Shown here piece after piece: positions 1 to 12,200 of a stretch of DNA of 64,000 nucleotides; position 1 is the stretch's first letter; each line of letters starts with the position of its first letter. The stretch is from Amoebophrya sp. A120 (Eukaryota > Sar > Dinophyceae > Syndiniales > Amoebophryaceae): NCBI GenBank assembly GCA_905178155.1, contig CAJINV010000001.1:999311-1063310 (forward strand). Reading direction: 5' to 3'. The notes under the pieces were generated by a model. That model was not told the DNA's origin and made no database searches. It worked only from the letters and a program-made list of their open reading frames with translations. The position numbers were made by a program, and so were the translations under genes.

Positions 1-723
1 GCAAGCAAGAGCAAAGGGCCAAAAGCAAAGGAAAAGAAAGAGGCTCGCTATTGCTTGCTATTAGTGCCGTCGCCTTCCGGGCTGGTTGCGAGTTTGGCGA
101 CTCGCAACCAACCAAGACCAAAGCCCAAAGCACCACCACCCAAGCACCGGGCTTGCCACCACTACAGTAATCGACTTTGCGAGCCCAGCGGGCCCCCGAA
201 GGGCCCGCGCCAAGGGCTCGTAAACATAGTTCGAAAGTAATAAAGGTCCTAGGTAAACTAGGTACCAATGTGTCGCATTGTCCCGTTTTCAGACAATTTA
301 GCGCAAGCTTCTTCGGCACTAAATGAGCTGCCAAGGTGAGTCGTAGACCCCAATAAACAAGATCGCAAGGCAGACTTGTTACTGATGTACTTCGATATAA
401 CTGTCTCATATTTCAGATAAAATCAATTCTCCCCATATTTCAGATAAAATCAAAAGCTACATTCAAGAAGTAGCAGGGCTTCCAATCGTTAGATGTGCGC
501 TAGATGAGAGTGATCACAAGCATCTTCGCGTATCTTTTCGAGAAGAGATTTAGTAAAGACGAAATCCCATTCGCAGGTTAGTTTTTGTAAGCACATTCAC
601 CGGGAGGAGGCGACGAAGATGAATCATGTAGTACTACGAATCAACTTTTACTTCTCTTCAATTATCCCAATCCCCAAAAATTATTGCTTCGCTTCACTCA
701 GCTCCCAAACGACTTACCGCTTC
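1..723. other. intergenic, downstream of ABC transporter gene
   Basis: No gene is supported here. The first 240 bases are rich in GC blocks (gggcccccgaagggcccgcg near 190-209) and end in acatagttcgaaag. They loosely resemble the sequence nested in the introner at 18420-18844. The rest, to the stop codon at 724, is AT-richer and featureless to me. Confidence 0.5.
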
Positions 724-3700
724 TTACTTTGCCTTCGCGGTAGAAGTTCCAGTTCCTCCCGCGGCGGTGTGCAGCAATCGAGCGTAGATTCCTTGTTCCA
801 GTTTCGCGAGTTCGTTATGGAAGCGCCAGGATAGAAATCGCTCAAGTTGAAATGAAATAGTTTGTCATGCATAAAATGCAACGCAAAAATTGCCTCTATT
901 GCAGAGGACGCAAGGGAGGCAGATTGTAGTGCTGGGGAGGGTCGGAAATTGGGCTGGTGATTAGCATCACAGAGGGGAGTCTCTTTGCCCTAAACAGCAG
1001 CACAAACTGCCCTCCGGTACGGACAACATTTGTCATGCATCGACTAGAAACTGCGGGTCCAATTGGTATCGATTTTATGCATTACAAGTTATTCCAACTT
1101 TTTCGATTTCGATCCTGACGCCTCCATATTCGTCGTGCGTTCCGTATTCCGCGATTTTTCCCTGCGCCAACACGAAAATACAGTCCGAAGCCCGAATCGC
1201 GGACAGCTTGTGGGTATCAAATGTAAAAATGTCTGGGTCTGGAAGAATGCAACTTGTCATGCTAATTCTGAAGCATGCAAAAATCTGTGTTGCATGATTA
1301 CCAAAAGTCGTCCAGTTTTGACCAAGTCCGGAGGGAGTTTCTCATGCAGGATAGGCATGAGAGAGATCGCGCAGAATCTGTCACGCTAGGTCCTGCATTC
1401 CAGACCTCATGGGTCATGTAAAAGCTGCATGACAAATCGCGCACTCTTCCAGATCCAGACATTTTTACAGTTGATAGTGGGCCACCGTGATCGTGATCAG
1501 GCCGCGATCCCGGCTCTGCTTGCGGTCCGTAATTCTGTCGATGGCCTGCTGCACTTCGCGCTCACTTCGGTTATCTAACGCCGAAGTGGCCTCGTCCAGC
1601 AGCAAGATTTTCGGGCGGCGGAGCAACGCCCGCGCGATCGCGATCCGCTGCTTCTGCCCCCCGCTGATTTTGCTGCCCTTCACCCCCAACTTCTCTTTCG
1701 TCCAGGACAGAATGCGCCCGCCGCGCGCGTTTTTCGCAGTCGGCGCTAAATCGTGGCTCTGCGTCTCCGCCGGCGCCTCGATGTCCACGGGAGCTGCAAG
1801 TCCGGCGTGGAATAAATTCACGTCAGCCTCCTCCCACACGTCTGCCTTCTTCTTCCTTCCGCCCCGCTTGTTCAGCGAGGTCCTCGACGTTCCCTGCACC
1901 ACTTTAATCGGGGGCTCCGCGGCTAAAAAGTCCAGGCAGGCCATCTGCGCGACCCGCTGCAGCTCCTCGCGGGTGACGGTGGTCGGAGCCGGGTGGCCGT
2001 AGAGCAAGTTTTCCAAAGCGGAAAGGTCGAACACGATGGGCTCCTGCCCCACGTACCCGATTAGATTCCGCCACTTCCGGAGCTGCACTTCCAGGGAGAG
2101 ATCGTGCGCCGCGAGCGGCGTGTCTGTTGGGGTGACCAGCAAGCAACCGTTCCGCGCCGGGTCATAGTGGAGCCGGATCTCCGGCGGCGGTTTTTTAGAA
2201 CTCGCAGTTGGAGTAGTTGTGGCATTTTTATCAGTAGAAGTAGACCCCTTGATGTTTTTTATTCCGTTTGCAGCAGTTTTGATGTTTGCATCATCATCTT
2301 TTTTCGCACCAACAGGTTGTTTATTTTCTTGCTGTTCATTTTTCCCTTTATTCACATTGCCTTTCTCTTTTCCCCCGCCCGCCGCGCTTTCTACCGGCGC
2401 ACAAGAACTGGTGGGAGAAGGCAGAGTAGGACTAGGACCACCAGCAGAGGTGCTGCTACCAGTTGCGATGGGAGGTGTTGCTGGATTTATTCGACTTTTC
2501 CTCGCCTCAGCCGATCCGTCGCCAGTGTCGTCGCCGGACTTTTTTATTTTGCTGCCCTTCTTGCTGCCGACAGATTTTTTGCTGTCCTTACTCCCCGACC
2601 GAAACAGCTTGCTCTTACTCCCGGACCGGGAGAGCAGTGCCCTCTCGTCCACGATGCAGTTCGGGTCGTAGAACCGGGCAAGCAGCGCAAGGATGCTGCT
2701 TTTCCCGCTGCCCGTTGGGCCGCAGATCCCGATGCTTTGCCCCGCGGTAAAGTGGAAGTTCTGCAGGTTCCGCAGCACCTCCGTGTTCGGCCGAGTCGGG
2801 TAGCGGAATCGCACCCGGTCATACTATCCCACAGAAAAGGAACGACCATAAGGCATATTTGTATATTTATATAAGTATGCAAAACGAAATGTATACTGTA
2901 AGAAAAAACTGTCATGGTCGGGCCCATAGCGTGCTATTTAGGACAATATTCGATTTTTTTGTTTTTCTTTTTTTTGCATTTTGCACCCATTCTGTCTTTT
3001 ATTTCTGTGAGATACATACTCCACCTTACCGACCTCCGGAAACGAGACCCGGGGTTTGTCCGGCAAGTCCAGCAGCTCCAGTGGCGAGCCCCGCTTCACT
3101 TTTCCCTGCGAAGCTTCATCTACGTCGATTCTCGGCTTGCGGTCGATCACTTTGAACAGGTCGTGCGCCGCGGTGAAGGCGCGCCCGGTGTCCGGCCCGA
3201 GGTGCACCATGCGGCCCATTTCGCCGGCCAGGTTGTTCATCATGTTCACCGCCAGCGCGATGCCGGATAGCCACGTGCCGATGTACTCGTTTTTGAAAAA
3301 GTCGAACACCTGGCTCGGGGTCTGGATGTAGGTTAAGTCGTACTGTTTCACCCCCACCGAGACGAAACCAATCACGACCGCCCAATTTACCAGCGGCCCG
3401 AGGAAGCTCTGCATGCTGAAGCCGAGCCCTAGGATGACCGCGTTCTTCAGGGCGTCCGCGTCCTTATTGTCGCGGTGGGTTTTCACGCACTCTGCGTACT
3501 TCCGCGCGAACATGGGCTCCGCGCCGGACAGCGCCCGCACCGCGCGGATGTTGTACAAGCACTCGGAGGCGTAGTGCCCGGCGAGGGTGAGTTGCGGCGT
3601 CACCGCGTCCGCGGCCAGCTGCCGCATCATGCAGGCCATGATCACCCCCATGGACGCGAAGGAAACCAAAATCAGCAGCAGCATCAGCTTATCAACTGCA

Positions 3701-6700
3701 AAAATGTCTCGGTCTGGAAGATTCTGACACTTGTCATGCACGTTTTGCATGAGCCATGATGTCTGTGATGCATACCCTAGCAGTACAGATTTTTTGAGGG
3801 CTTCTTGATGCCTATTCCGCATGAAAAATGCCTTCTCAGCGTAGCAAAACGAGCACTCCCTTTGCTACTTCTGCAATACAGATTTTTTTGGAATCCAAAC
3901 GCAGCATCACAAGTTGCATTCTTCCAGTCCCAGACATTTTTGCATTTCATACAGCTTCCACTGGTTGATACAGCCCCAAACCACGGTGACCAGCAGCAGT
4001 GCGGCCGCCTGGAAGTACTATTGAAAGGAAAAACTCCCCCTCCCCATATCGAAAAGGCATGTTTCCGCGAATTTGTGTTGCTGATTTGAGGTCGCAAATC
4101 ACATTTGTCTTGCAAGAAGACAAGTGCAAAAGCTTCCGCCATATTATCGAGGCGGTTTGTCATGCCGTTGGGCCTAAAGGGAGGCCGTTTGCCATGCTGA
4201 GCAACTAGACCCATACGCCCCCAGCTAGCCGGCGAATCTGGCCGCCATGCCTTTCTGCAACACAAATTTGTGTACCCAAATCCAGCATCAGAAATTTCGT
4301 TTTGATATGGGGAGGGGGGATTTTTCCTTTTGATAAGTACAGGGCGAGATTCGGGCCGCACACGTCCGCGACGTTCTGCGTGGACTTCGACAGCAGGGTC
4401 GAAAGCTGCCCCGGCGAGTGCTCCGGGTGGTCGAAAAAGGCGAGTTCCAGCTTCAGCATCGCCCGCCAGGTCTGCTGCCTTAGGCGGTAGGTAATGTTCG
4501 CGCCCGCGAACGCCAGCGCGGCCTGGCCGCCGACCACGGCTACCGCGTTCACCACAGCGGCCACCAGCATCTTCCAGCCAGCGTCGCGGACGCCCACGTT
4601 CACCTCGGGGGCCTCCCCCTCCATCGTACTGGCTTGCTCCTGCATGGCGTCGCGGAAGAAGGTGGAGATCAGGGGACCGTTGAAGCCCTGCGCGAGGGAA
4701 AAAACCAAGGCCAGCACCAGCAGCCACCGCTCGGCGCCCTGGTTCAGCAGGAGCAAGCGGAGCCAGGGCTTCTCGTAGGTCTTCAGCACCTCCTTCTGCC
4801 GCTCCTTCTCCTTCGCCTCGTCCGACTTCACCTCGTTCAGATTCTCCATTTTTTTCTTCTCCGTCGCCTCGTCAACGACCTTCGGGAGGTGCTTGTCCAC
4901 GACCTGGGCCTCAACCTCCCGCGAGGTCTGGCGAGATGAAGCATCAAACTCGCTCGACTTCCGGGCTCGCGTGGGCTTCCCGGCGGAGGACAAGAGGGGA
5001 GACGATGATCGAAGAGACGTTTTTCCTTGTTCCTTTGTCGACAGACGAATTTTTCCCATATCTTGCTCCTCTTGCCCACCTACCCCCACTCCTGCGTCGG
5101 ACGACCGGCCTTCGCGGTCCTCTTCCAACAGGGTGGCTAACGTCGATTTCTTCGGCTTCATCTCCGGGGTCGCCCTTTGACGTTCCTCCTCAACGATCGG
5201 CGTGAGGATTAACTGCAGACTCGCGGGTGCTGTTGCCTCCTCGGGCTGTTGATGTTTCTCGTCGGTATTCAACGAGGAGGAGGACGGCGCACCATCCTCT
5301 CCTGCACCAGCTACCTCCGCAGCCTTTTCAACATCTGGCGCAACTGCAGCTGCAACGCCCCCGGCCAAGAACTCCCGCGCACTTCTACTCTCGTCGTCCG
5401 TCTCGATGGCGTGGTAGTTTGTTCCCTCCAAATAATCTGCTCGCCCGACGATTGGAGCCGCGGTCGTGCTCTGCAGGTCGTTCGCCACGGTCAACTGGTA
5501 GTACTCGCCCTGCTTTGCCACCAGCTCTTTGTGCGTGCCGGACTCGACGACGCACCCGTTTTTGAGCACGTAAATTCTGTCACTGTTCTGCACGGTGCTC
5601 AACCGGTGCGCCACCGTGATCACGGTGAGATTCTCGGACGCACAAATGCGGTCGATGGTCGCCTGCACCAGCCGCTCAGACTCGTAGTCCAGCGCAGAGG
5701 TCGCCTCGTCCAGCACCAGCAGCCCCGGGCTCCGCACCAGCGCGCGCGCGATGGAGAGCCGCTGCTTTTGCCCCCCGGAGAGTTGCGCCAAGTTCCCGCC
5801 GGACACGAAGGTGTCTAGTCCGTCTGGCAGATTCCGGACCACCTCGCCCACCTGGGCCTTGTCGCAGATTTTCAGCAGCTTTTCGTCGGACACCAGCGCC
5901 GCCTGCTCCGGCTCCATGCCGAACAGTAAATTGTCACGGACGGTGCCGTGAAAAAGCACCGGTTCCTGGGACACCCAGCCGATGTGCTGCTTCAGGTCCT
6001 CCAGGTCCAGCCCGCGTAAGTCCTTGCCGTTGTAGGAGATCGACCCCTGGTCCACGTCGTAAAACCGCGCGAGCAGCTGCAGCACCGTGCTTTTTCCCGA
6101 CCCGGACTGGCCCACCAGGGCCACCTTCTGCCCCGGTTCCACCGAAAAGGAAAAGTTCCGCAACACTTTCTGGTCAGCACCAGCACCCTCTTCTCCGGTG
6201 CTTAGTGCCTTCGTCATCATGCCAGAGGACGGCGCGTCGACATGGTCAACTACATTATCAGTCCGCCCAGCCTGATTTTCCGTTTCCTTCTCGAAGCCCA
6301 CGGGAGTTCTCGGATAACTGAAACTCACATTCTTCGCCTCCACCCGGATGCCGCCTTGGGTGAGCAACTTCTCGGAGCCGTTCTGGATTACCAAATTTTC
6401 CTCCTGGGCCAGCTCGACCACCCATAAGAGGTTCGCCAGCGCAATGCGGCCGCGGCTGTAGGCCTCGATCCAGGGGAGCAGCATGAACATCGACACCGTG
6501 GACATCATCACACCCGCAAGGCCCTGGAAGATGTCCTGCAAACCTGGAAATGACGTGGAAGACGAGGAAGATAATGTGCTATATTTTGCGTATAGCTGTG
6601 AAGTGGCTCCTGTGGTGCGCCCACTACTCTATTAATGCAGCTCGAGTAATACTGAATTATAAAGCGAGGACTGCTATGCACGAGGGAGCAGCAGCCCAGT

Positions 6701-8339
6701 TACTTCTTATTATCAAAATTTATACCGTAATTGACGCCGAACAGTGTGAAGGTGCCGTCCGCGTGCAGCAAGTAGAGCCCGGCGAACACGAAGGTCAGCG
6801 CGAAGGACACCTGGAAGCCAAAGAAAATGAGCGCGAAGCCGAAGGCTTTCGTGACGCCGATCCGTTTTTGCTCGGTGCGGGCGTCGTCAAGCAAACCTGC
6901 GTAGCGCGCCGCGGTCTCCTCTTGCGCGTTGCACGCATGCACCGTGCGGATGTTCGCGAGAGACTCCTCCACGATCACGCCCGCCTGTTCGTAATTCGGA
7001 ACGGTTTTGGACAGTCCCGCGCGCGTATGAGAGTGCACAACTCCCCCTCCCTCTCTACTTTTGTCATGCAAAATACCAAATTCACCGTTTGCCTCTTGGC
7101 AACTTTTGCATGACAGGTTCATCTGGTAGATCAAACAACACTACAATCCTGGGTGAAATTGTCATGGAAAACCCGCATTCTCGCCGACGCTTGTATTTTT
7201 GCTGCTCATGCAACACAAATGAGGGGGAGGGGAAAAGGTTGTGCATTTTCATAGCGCGCGACCCGGATGTACATGGACATGCCGATGGCGACAAAGGACA
7301 CCATTGGGATGGCGACGAAGGCCATCGGCCAGCAGGCGAACACGGTGTAGCCGAGGCCGCCCACTAGCATGAAGATGTATGGATTGTAAAAATGTCTGGG
7401 TCTGGAAGATTTTGAGATTTGTCATGCTTGTCTGGCATGACCAAAAAGTTTGTGATGCGTGTCCAAGAAGAGGCCCTTTTGCCTGTCATGCGAAAACGCA
7501 GTTTGTCATGCGAAAAACGCAACAGCAAGAAGCGCAGATATTTCTCATGCTTGCCTGTGCATTACAGAGCACTCACCATTCCCAACGCTGCATTACAAGT
7601 TTCCAGACCCAGACATTTTTGCAGTTGATAAGATGGAAGCCACCGCCATTTGCAGCTTCATGCCGACCACCTCGGTGAGGTTCCCGATGTCCTCGTTTAG
7701 TCGGGTGGGGACCAGCAGCGCATTTTCCTTGTCGAACCAGCCCATGTCGAGCAGCAAGACGCTGCTGAAGTAGGCGCTGCGCCACTGGTAGCTGAGACTC
7801 TCGTTCGCCAGCCGCAGGTTCAGGGACGCGACGAAGCCGAACACGGTCGCGCCGAGGGCGAACACGAGGAACCAAAACAGCTTCGACCACAGCCGCGCGC
7901 CGATGTCGTCCGCCTCCGCGGTCTTCCAGGCCTCCATCGCGACACTGAGGGGCTCGGGCGGCTGAATCACCGGGACCTGCACCCTCCACAGCTCGGTCAT
8001 CGTGGCGAACCCGATAATCATGGGGGACGCCTGGCACAGGCCCTGCAGCAGCGCCCCGAGGCACCCGCACCACAGCATGCGGCGTTCCTTGGCGGTGGCA
8101 AACTTGAAAAAGCTTCCCAGCTTGATCTCCTCGGGATCGATCTTCCGAACCTTGTGATGATGCTTGGTCTTGGTCTCCTTCGCAAGCTGGTCAAAATTTT
8201 GACCAGTAGACCGATTTTCAACATCGTCCTCGGTCTCATCCAGAACGCCGACGGCGGTGTCTGCAACGGCGTCCAGCAGCGGCAGGGTCTCGTCATTTTC
8301 GCCTATCGTGGGCAAGTAGCTCCTGAGGACAGAGGACAT
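724..8339 (-). CDS. ABC transporter, subfamily B (MDR/TAP-like) full transporter, 9 exons
   Basis: Predicted membrane ATPase exporter of about 1,857 residues, TMD-NBD-TMD-NBD. Exons: 8339-7631, 7372-7254, 7020-6726, 6543-4336, 4013-3952, 3684-3015, 2819-1477, 1209-1129, 810-724; the joined length is a multiple of three. NBD1 has Walker [11 protein letters not shown]-loop WVSQEPVLF, signature LSGGQKQR, Walker [13 protein letters not shown] and H-loop AHRLS. NBD2 has [34 protein letters not shown] and VAHKLS, so both ATP sites look complete. The TMD1 stretch [20 protein letters not shown] and the [19 protein letters not shown] segment are typical of the family. Oddities: NBD2 carries a Ser/Lys-rich insertion of roughly 190 residues between Walker A and the Q-loop, and another of about 90 residues before the signature. 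Seven introns are introners; intron 3 (6725-6544) is GT-AG. The start ATG 8339 opens the first long exon. The substrate cannot be told. Confidence 0.92.
816..1128. mobile_element. introner, family F7 (ABC gene intron 8)
   Basis: Distinct ends TATGGAAGCGCCAGGAT and its near-complement ATCCTGACGCCTCCATA. Direct repeat TTCGT both sides. Excision gives [12 protein letters not shown] and leads to the stop codon at 724. Confidence 0.9.
1215..1476. mobile_element. introner, family F1 (ABC gene intron 7)
   Basis: Canonical F1 ends; direct repeat GTGGG both sides. Excision rebuilds the NBD2 H-loop VAH|KLSAIR exactly, the clearest demonstration that these elements are introns. Confidence 0.95.
2825..3014. 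mobile_element. introner, family F5 (ABC gene intron 6)
   Basis: Short 190-bp element with ends TATCCCACAGAAA and TTTCTGTGAGATA. Direct repeat CATAC both sides. Excision gives [12 protein letters not shown] at the start of NBD2. Internal sequence matches the F5 element at 37624. Confidence 0.9.
3690..3951. mobile_element. introner, family F1 (ABC gene intron 5)
   Basis: F1 inverted ends with slightly diverged core (GTCTCGGTCTGG on the left). Direct repeat CAGCT both sides. Excision gives QWKL|MLLL. The preceding exon is only 62 nt. Confidence 0.93.
4019..4335. mobile_element. introner, family F3 (ABC gene intron 4)
   Basis: Ends TATTGAAAGGAAAAACTCCC and GGGGGATTTTTCCTTTTGATA-type complement. 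Direct repeat AGTAC on both sides. Excision gives NLALY|FQAAA in transmembrane domain 2. Confidence 0.93.
7026..7253. mobile_element. introner, family F4 (ABC gene intron 2)
   Basis: Ends TATGAGAGTGCACAACTCCC and the complementary GGGGAAAAGGTTGTGCATTT. Direct repeat GCGCG on both sides. Excision gives VAR|AGLSK in frame. Confidence 0.9.
7378..7630. mobile_element. introner, family F1 (ABC gene intron 1)
   Basis: Inverted ends carry TTGTAAAAATGTCTGGG and its complement. Flanking 5-bp direct repeat is AGATG/AGATG. Excision with one repeat rejoins VASI|FMLVGG in transmembrane domain 1. Confidence 0.93.
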
Positions 8340-9249
8340 GATCTAGTACCTAGATGCCTGGAAAATGTAGATATAGAAAGAGTAGCCAAGGTTAAAGAAA
8401 CTCAGCAATCAAAATCTAAGACTGTGTTTAAAACTTATCGTCCCGACGTAAGTCGTTTCACTTTATTTTGATGGAAATGCATAAAAAATAAACCACAACG
8501 GTATAACAACAATGATATGCAACCAGTAATGCTTTCTTTGACATAAACGAGACACCTTTCACTTGCCGCCACAGAATCACCGTGCCAAGATCTGTCAAAA
8601 ATCAAAAGAAAAATAGAGTTTGGCTACCGAAAAAAACTTGACAAGAAGCCGACCTCCAACAGGCACTTCGGTTCCATTTCGGCTTCAGGTTTCTTCCAAA
8701 TGCAAATTGAAACATCAAATACAAATTTCCCGAACATGTACATTGGATCATCGGAATTTTGCGAGCACAATAGTTTGGATCATCGCAAGGAGTCGTGTTT
8801 AAAAATCTGTTTCACAAGAAACCACACGCATCCGACACCAGTGCGACCACCGATCTATCTTCTTGATCCTCTTCACATTGCGCAAAGCAAATGGAATCTT
8901 CTGTAAGTACCACGCCGATGCTGCGAGCAGATGAACGGAAAGGTAATTGAATAAAATAGACTTACTCCTGACCAGCACTACTTGCTCCGAGATGAAGATC
9001 CGTTTTGTTGGTGGAAACAAAATGTTTCTTGAAAAGGAAGGAACATGGGCACGTCCCTTGCTGCTTGCGAGGCTAGCCAGGAAAACCAGCTATGAACGTG
9101 GCGACCACGCGTGCAGCATGTAATGGTAATGAATTTAGAACACCATCCTCCCACGTAAGCGGTTTTTTCGTTTGTTTCAAATATGCGGTTTCTGGTCCAA
9201 TGTTCTGACTTTCAAACTCCTATATACTGCTTATGCGGCACTTCGGCTT
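8340..9249. other. intergenic region
   Basis: AT-rich spacer of 0.9 kb between the end of the J-domain gene and the start of the ABC gene. No coding sequence, repeat family or RNA gene recognised; it presumably holds the 5' control region of the ABC gene. Confidence 0.5.
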
Positions 9250-12200
9250 CTAAAAGTCGGTGAAAATGGTTCTCAACCCTCCGCCAATCGCAGCTAGCAA
9301 GCGGCGCTTTTCTTGCCAGAACACCCGCTTTTTCTCGGCCGCGGTCAGCGGGCCGGGTGGCAAAGGGAAGGACGCCGTGTGCCCATTGTAGGAGTACCGC
9401 ACGGCTGGCTGCCCTTCAACACCGTCACCGTCTTCAAGTAGATCTCCCTCGTGCAGAAGTTGTTGTCCTTGATGTAGTCCTCTTCTACCTACGTCAGAAG
9501 TGGTTGCTGTCCTAGTACCACCAAAAATTTTACTACTATTCCCAGCGCTGCTCTCCTGCACCACAATCCGCAGGGGCAACGTGGAAGAACTTCCTTCCCC
9601 GGTGTCGTCGTCGAAAAAAGCAGCAGAGCTCTTCGCCAATTCGTCGTACAGAAACCCGGGTGGTAAGGCGACTTCCAAGAAGACCCGAGATGCAGTTGCA
9701 GCACAACTTGGAGCTGCATGCTTGTTCGAAGATCCTGTCATCTGGAGGGTGCTGCCAATGGACGCAGTTCCTGTAGAAGTACTAACGCTAGTACCAAACG
9801 CACCAGTCGGAGGTGGTGAAAAACTCGATGAGGATGAAAACTTCTCCTCGACCACCTCTGAACTTCGCAAAGCCCCAGAAAAGGCCCGAGGAGGCGGAAA
9901 TTTCGGTGCTGACGCGGAGTTCTCCTCAGCTTGCTGTACCTCCTCAATAGCCCCGGGGGTTTGAGTACTTCTAAATGAACTGCCCGCTGATGCTTCTCCT
10001 CCTCCTCCCGGTGCTATGTTCATGCCCGGATGAATACTGCTGGAGGCCGTGCTGTTCGTGCTATCGGCGGGCGACGCCGCGTGGAAAGGCTCTTTTTGCT
10101 CGGAACAAAGCGGTTCTGAAACTATTCCGCCGGCTGGCGCTTCCTCCTCTGGTTTGGTGCTGGACGCCATGATTCTTGCGGGCGGCGGTGGACCGACTTT
10201 CGGAAGTTCTTCGCTACCTGGAGGAGGTACTATTGGCTCAGCAGTTCTTGGCCCTTCTTGTTCACTATGCTGCGTTGAACTCGTAGTTGCGACCATTTCA
10301 ACACCTTGTTGCGAACTTCGTTCTCCGTTGCCACCAGCTGCCCCACCACTCGGTGCTGATGTACTATCAACAACCCTCGACGATGAAGCAGGTTCCTGCT
10401 CGACGCTTCTACTGGTAGAAGTACTAGTTCGACTTTCCTCCTTGGCCCCCGCCACAACTTGAACTTTCCGTGCGCCAAACTGCGTGAGCAAAAAATTTTC
10501 CGCGGCTTCCGGCTGCACCCGGCGCACGTTGCTGGTCCCTCGTGGTTTTTCTTCAGCAAGATCATTTCTTTCCAAATCCAACTCCTCCTCCCCCGACATC
10601 CACCGCAGCACTACCACTTCCTCGATTTGCAAACTGTGCTTGAAGCACCGCAGCACGTCGGGCCAATCCGAAAAGGTGCGCGTAAAGGTTTTCGAACTTA
10701 TTGCAGCTTTACTGCCACTGGCTTGATGTCCGGCTTCTGGTTCTTCTTGCAGTCCTCGTCCAGCTGAGCTACAATTGTCCTGCACTCCCGACGGAACCAT
10801 CGTGGTGACGAGGCAGATCTTGTCGCCGACCCGGAACCCCAAGCTCGCCGCGAACTTGGACACGCGGCGGCTTTGCTATGGATTGCAAAAATGTCTGGGT
10901 CTGGAAACTTGTAATGCTAAAAAGGAATGATAGACGCACTGCAATACGCAGCTTGCTATGCATGACAATTTTTTTGGCTGCCATGTGTTACGTATTCCGC
11001 ATCGCAAACTGCGTTTTTGCATGACAAGTAAGAATGCCGCTTCGTGCGTATGCAACACAAACTCTCGAGTCATCCCAGACAAGCATGACAAACTTCAATT
11101 CTTCCAGACCCAGACATATTCGCAATTCATATTTGCCGCGTCGTGCCCATGATGTCCATGCCCCAGCTGGTCTGCGTCGTTTCGCGCTGCAGCTTCAGCT
11201 ATCCTGTGAAAAAGTATCGCACTCGTACTAATTGCAGATATGCATGACAAATCCAACTTTCTACCTGAAATAGCATGACAAATTGCATTTTTGTTCTTGG
11301 GAAAATTTGTAATGCAATTTATACTAGTACGATAGTTTTGCAATGCATATCAGCACCCGGAGCGCCACCTGCTTCTTGGCCGAGACGTCGAGCATGCGCA
11401 TGTAGTGCACCTGCAGCATATCGGCCCGCTCCGGCATCCGCTTCACGTGGGTCAGCAGGTCCTGCGGTTCCAACAAGCCGCCGCGCATGGACGGCAGCAC
11501 CAGTCGCTCGCACCCGGGCACCACCGTCACAACTTGCTGCTCCAGCTGCTGTCTCCCATGCAAATCCTGGGTACACGTCTTCAGCACTTCGCGCAGCACT
11601 TATTACGATGAAAAATGCCCCCACCCCGGAATTTTCAGAAGTTTGTCATGCAAAGCTTCCAAATGAAAGCTTTTTGTCTTGCATAAAAGGATTGCGAGCG
11701 TTCCTGATACAGAATCTGGGTGCTCAAGGCGCCTTGTGTATAACAGATCCAGCTGCTGTTGGGCTACTTCGAAACACAAATTTGACCTCTTCAGCATGGA
11801 AAATTTGTGATGCTGAGATATGCAAGACGGGGAATGTTTCTGTTGGAAAGGTTTGCAATACAAATGCTGCCAAGCTGGGGCATTTTTCATTGTAATAGCA
11901 CTTTTTCGGGCAAGAAATCGACCCGATCCACCACGACTGCGGCGTTGGTGCCGACATTGTACACGTTGGGGCGGTGCAGAATCAGATTGATCACTTTTTC
12001 CCGGCCGAACACCTGCAAGATCCTTTCGGGGTCCGTTTCCCCGTTCGCGACGCGGATCACGTCATCCTTCTGCGGTCGGAACGGCTGCAACCGGGCATGC
12101 GCCTCGTTCCACCGAAAAAGTGCCTTGTCGCTGTAAATTTCCGCCATGAACAGCCGTGGGGTCCGGCTACTGCTCCCCTGAGGACCCGACTTCAGCTGCA

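Noticed and set aside
2104-2874. Long plus-strand frame opposite the ABC gene
   Set aside because: It is antisense to the well-supported NBD2 exon and crosses an introner; no protein features.
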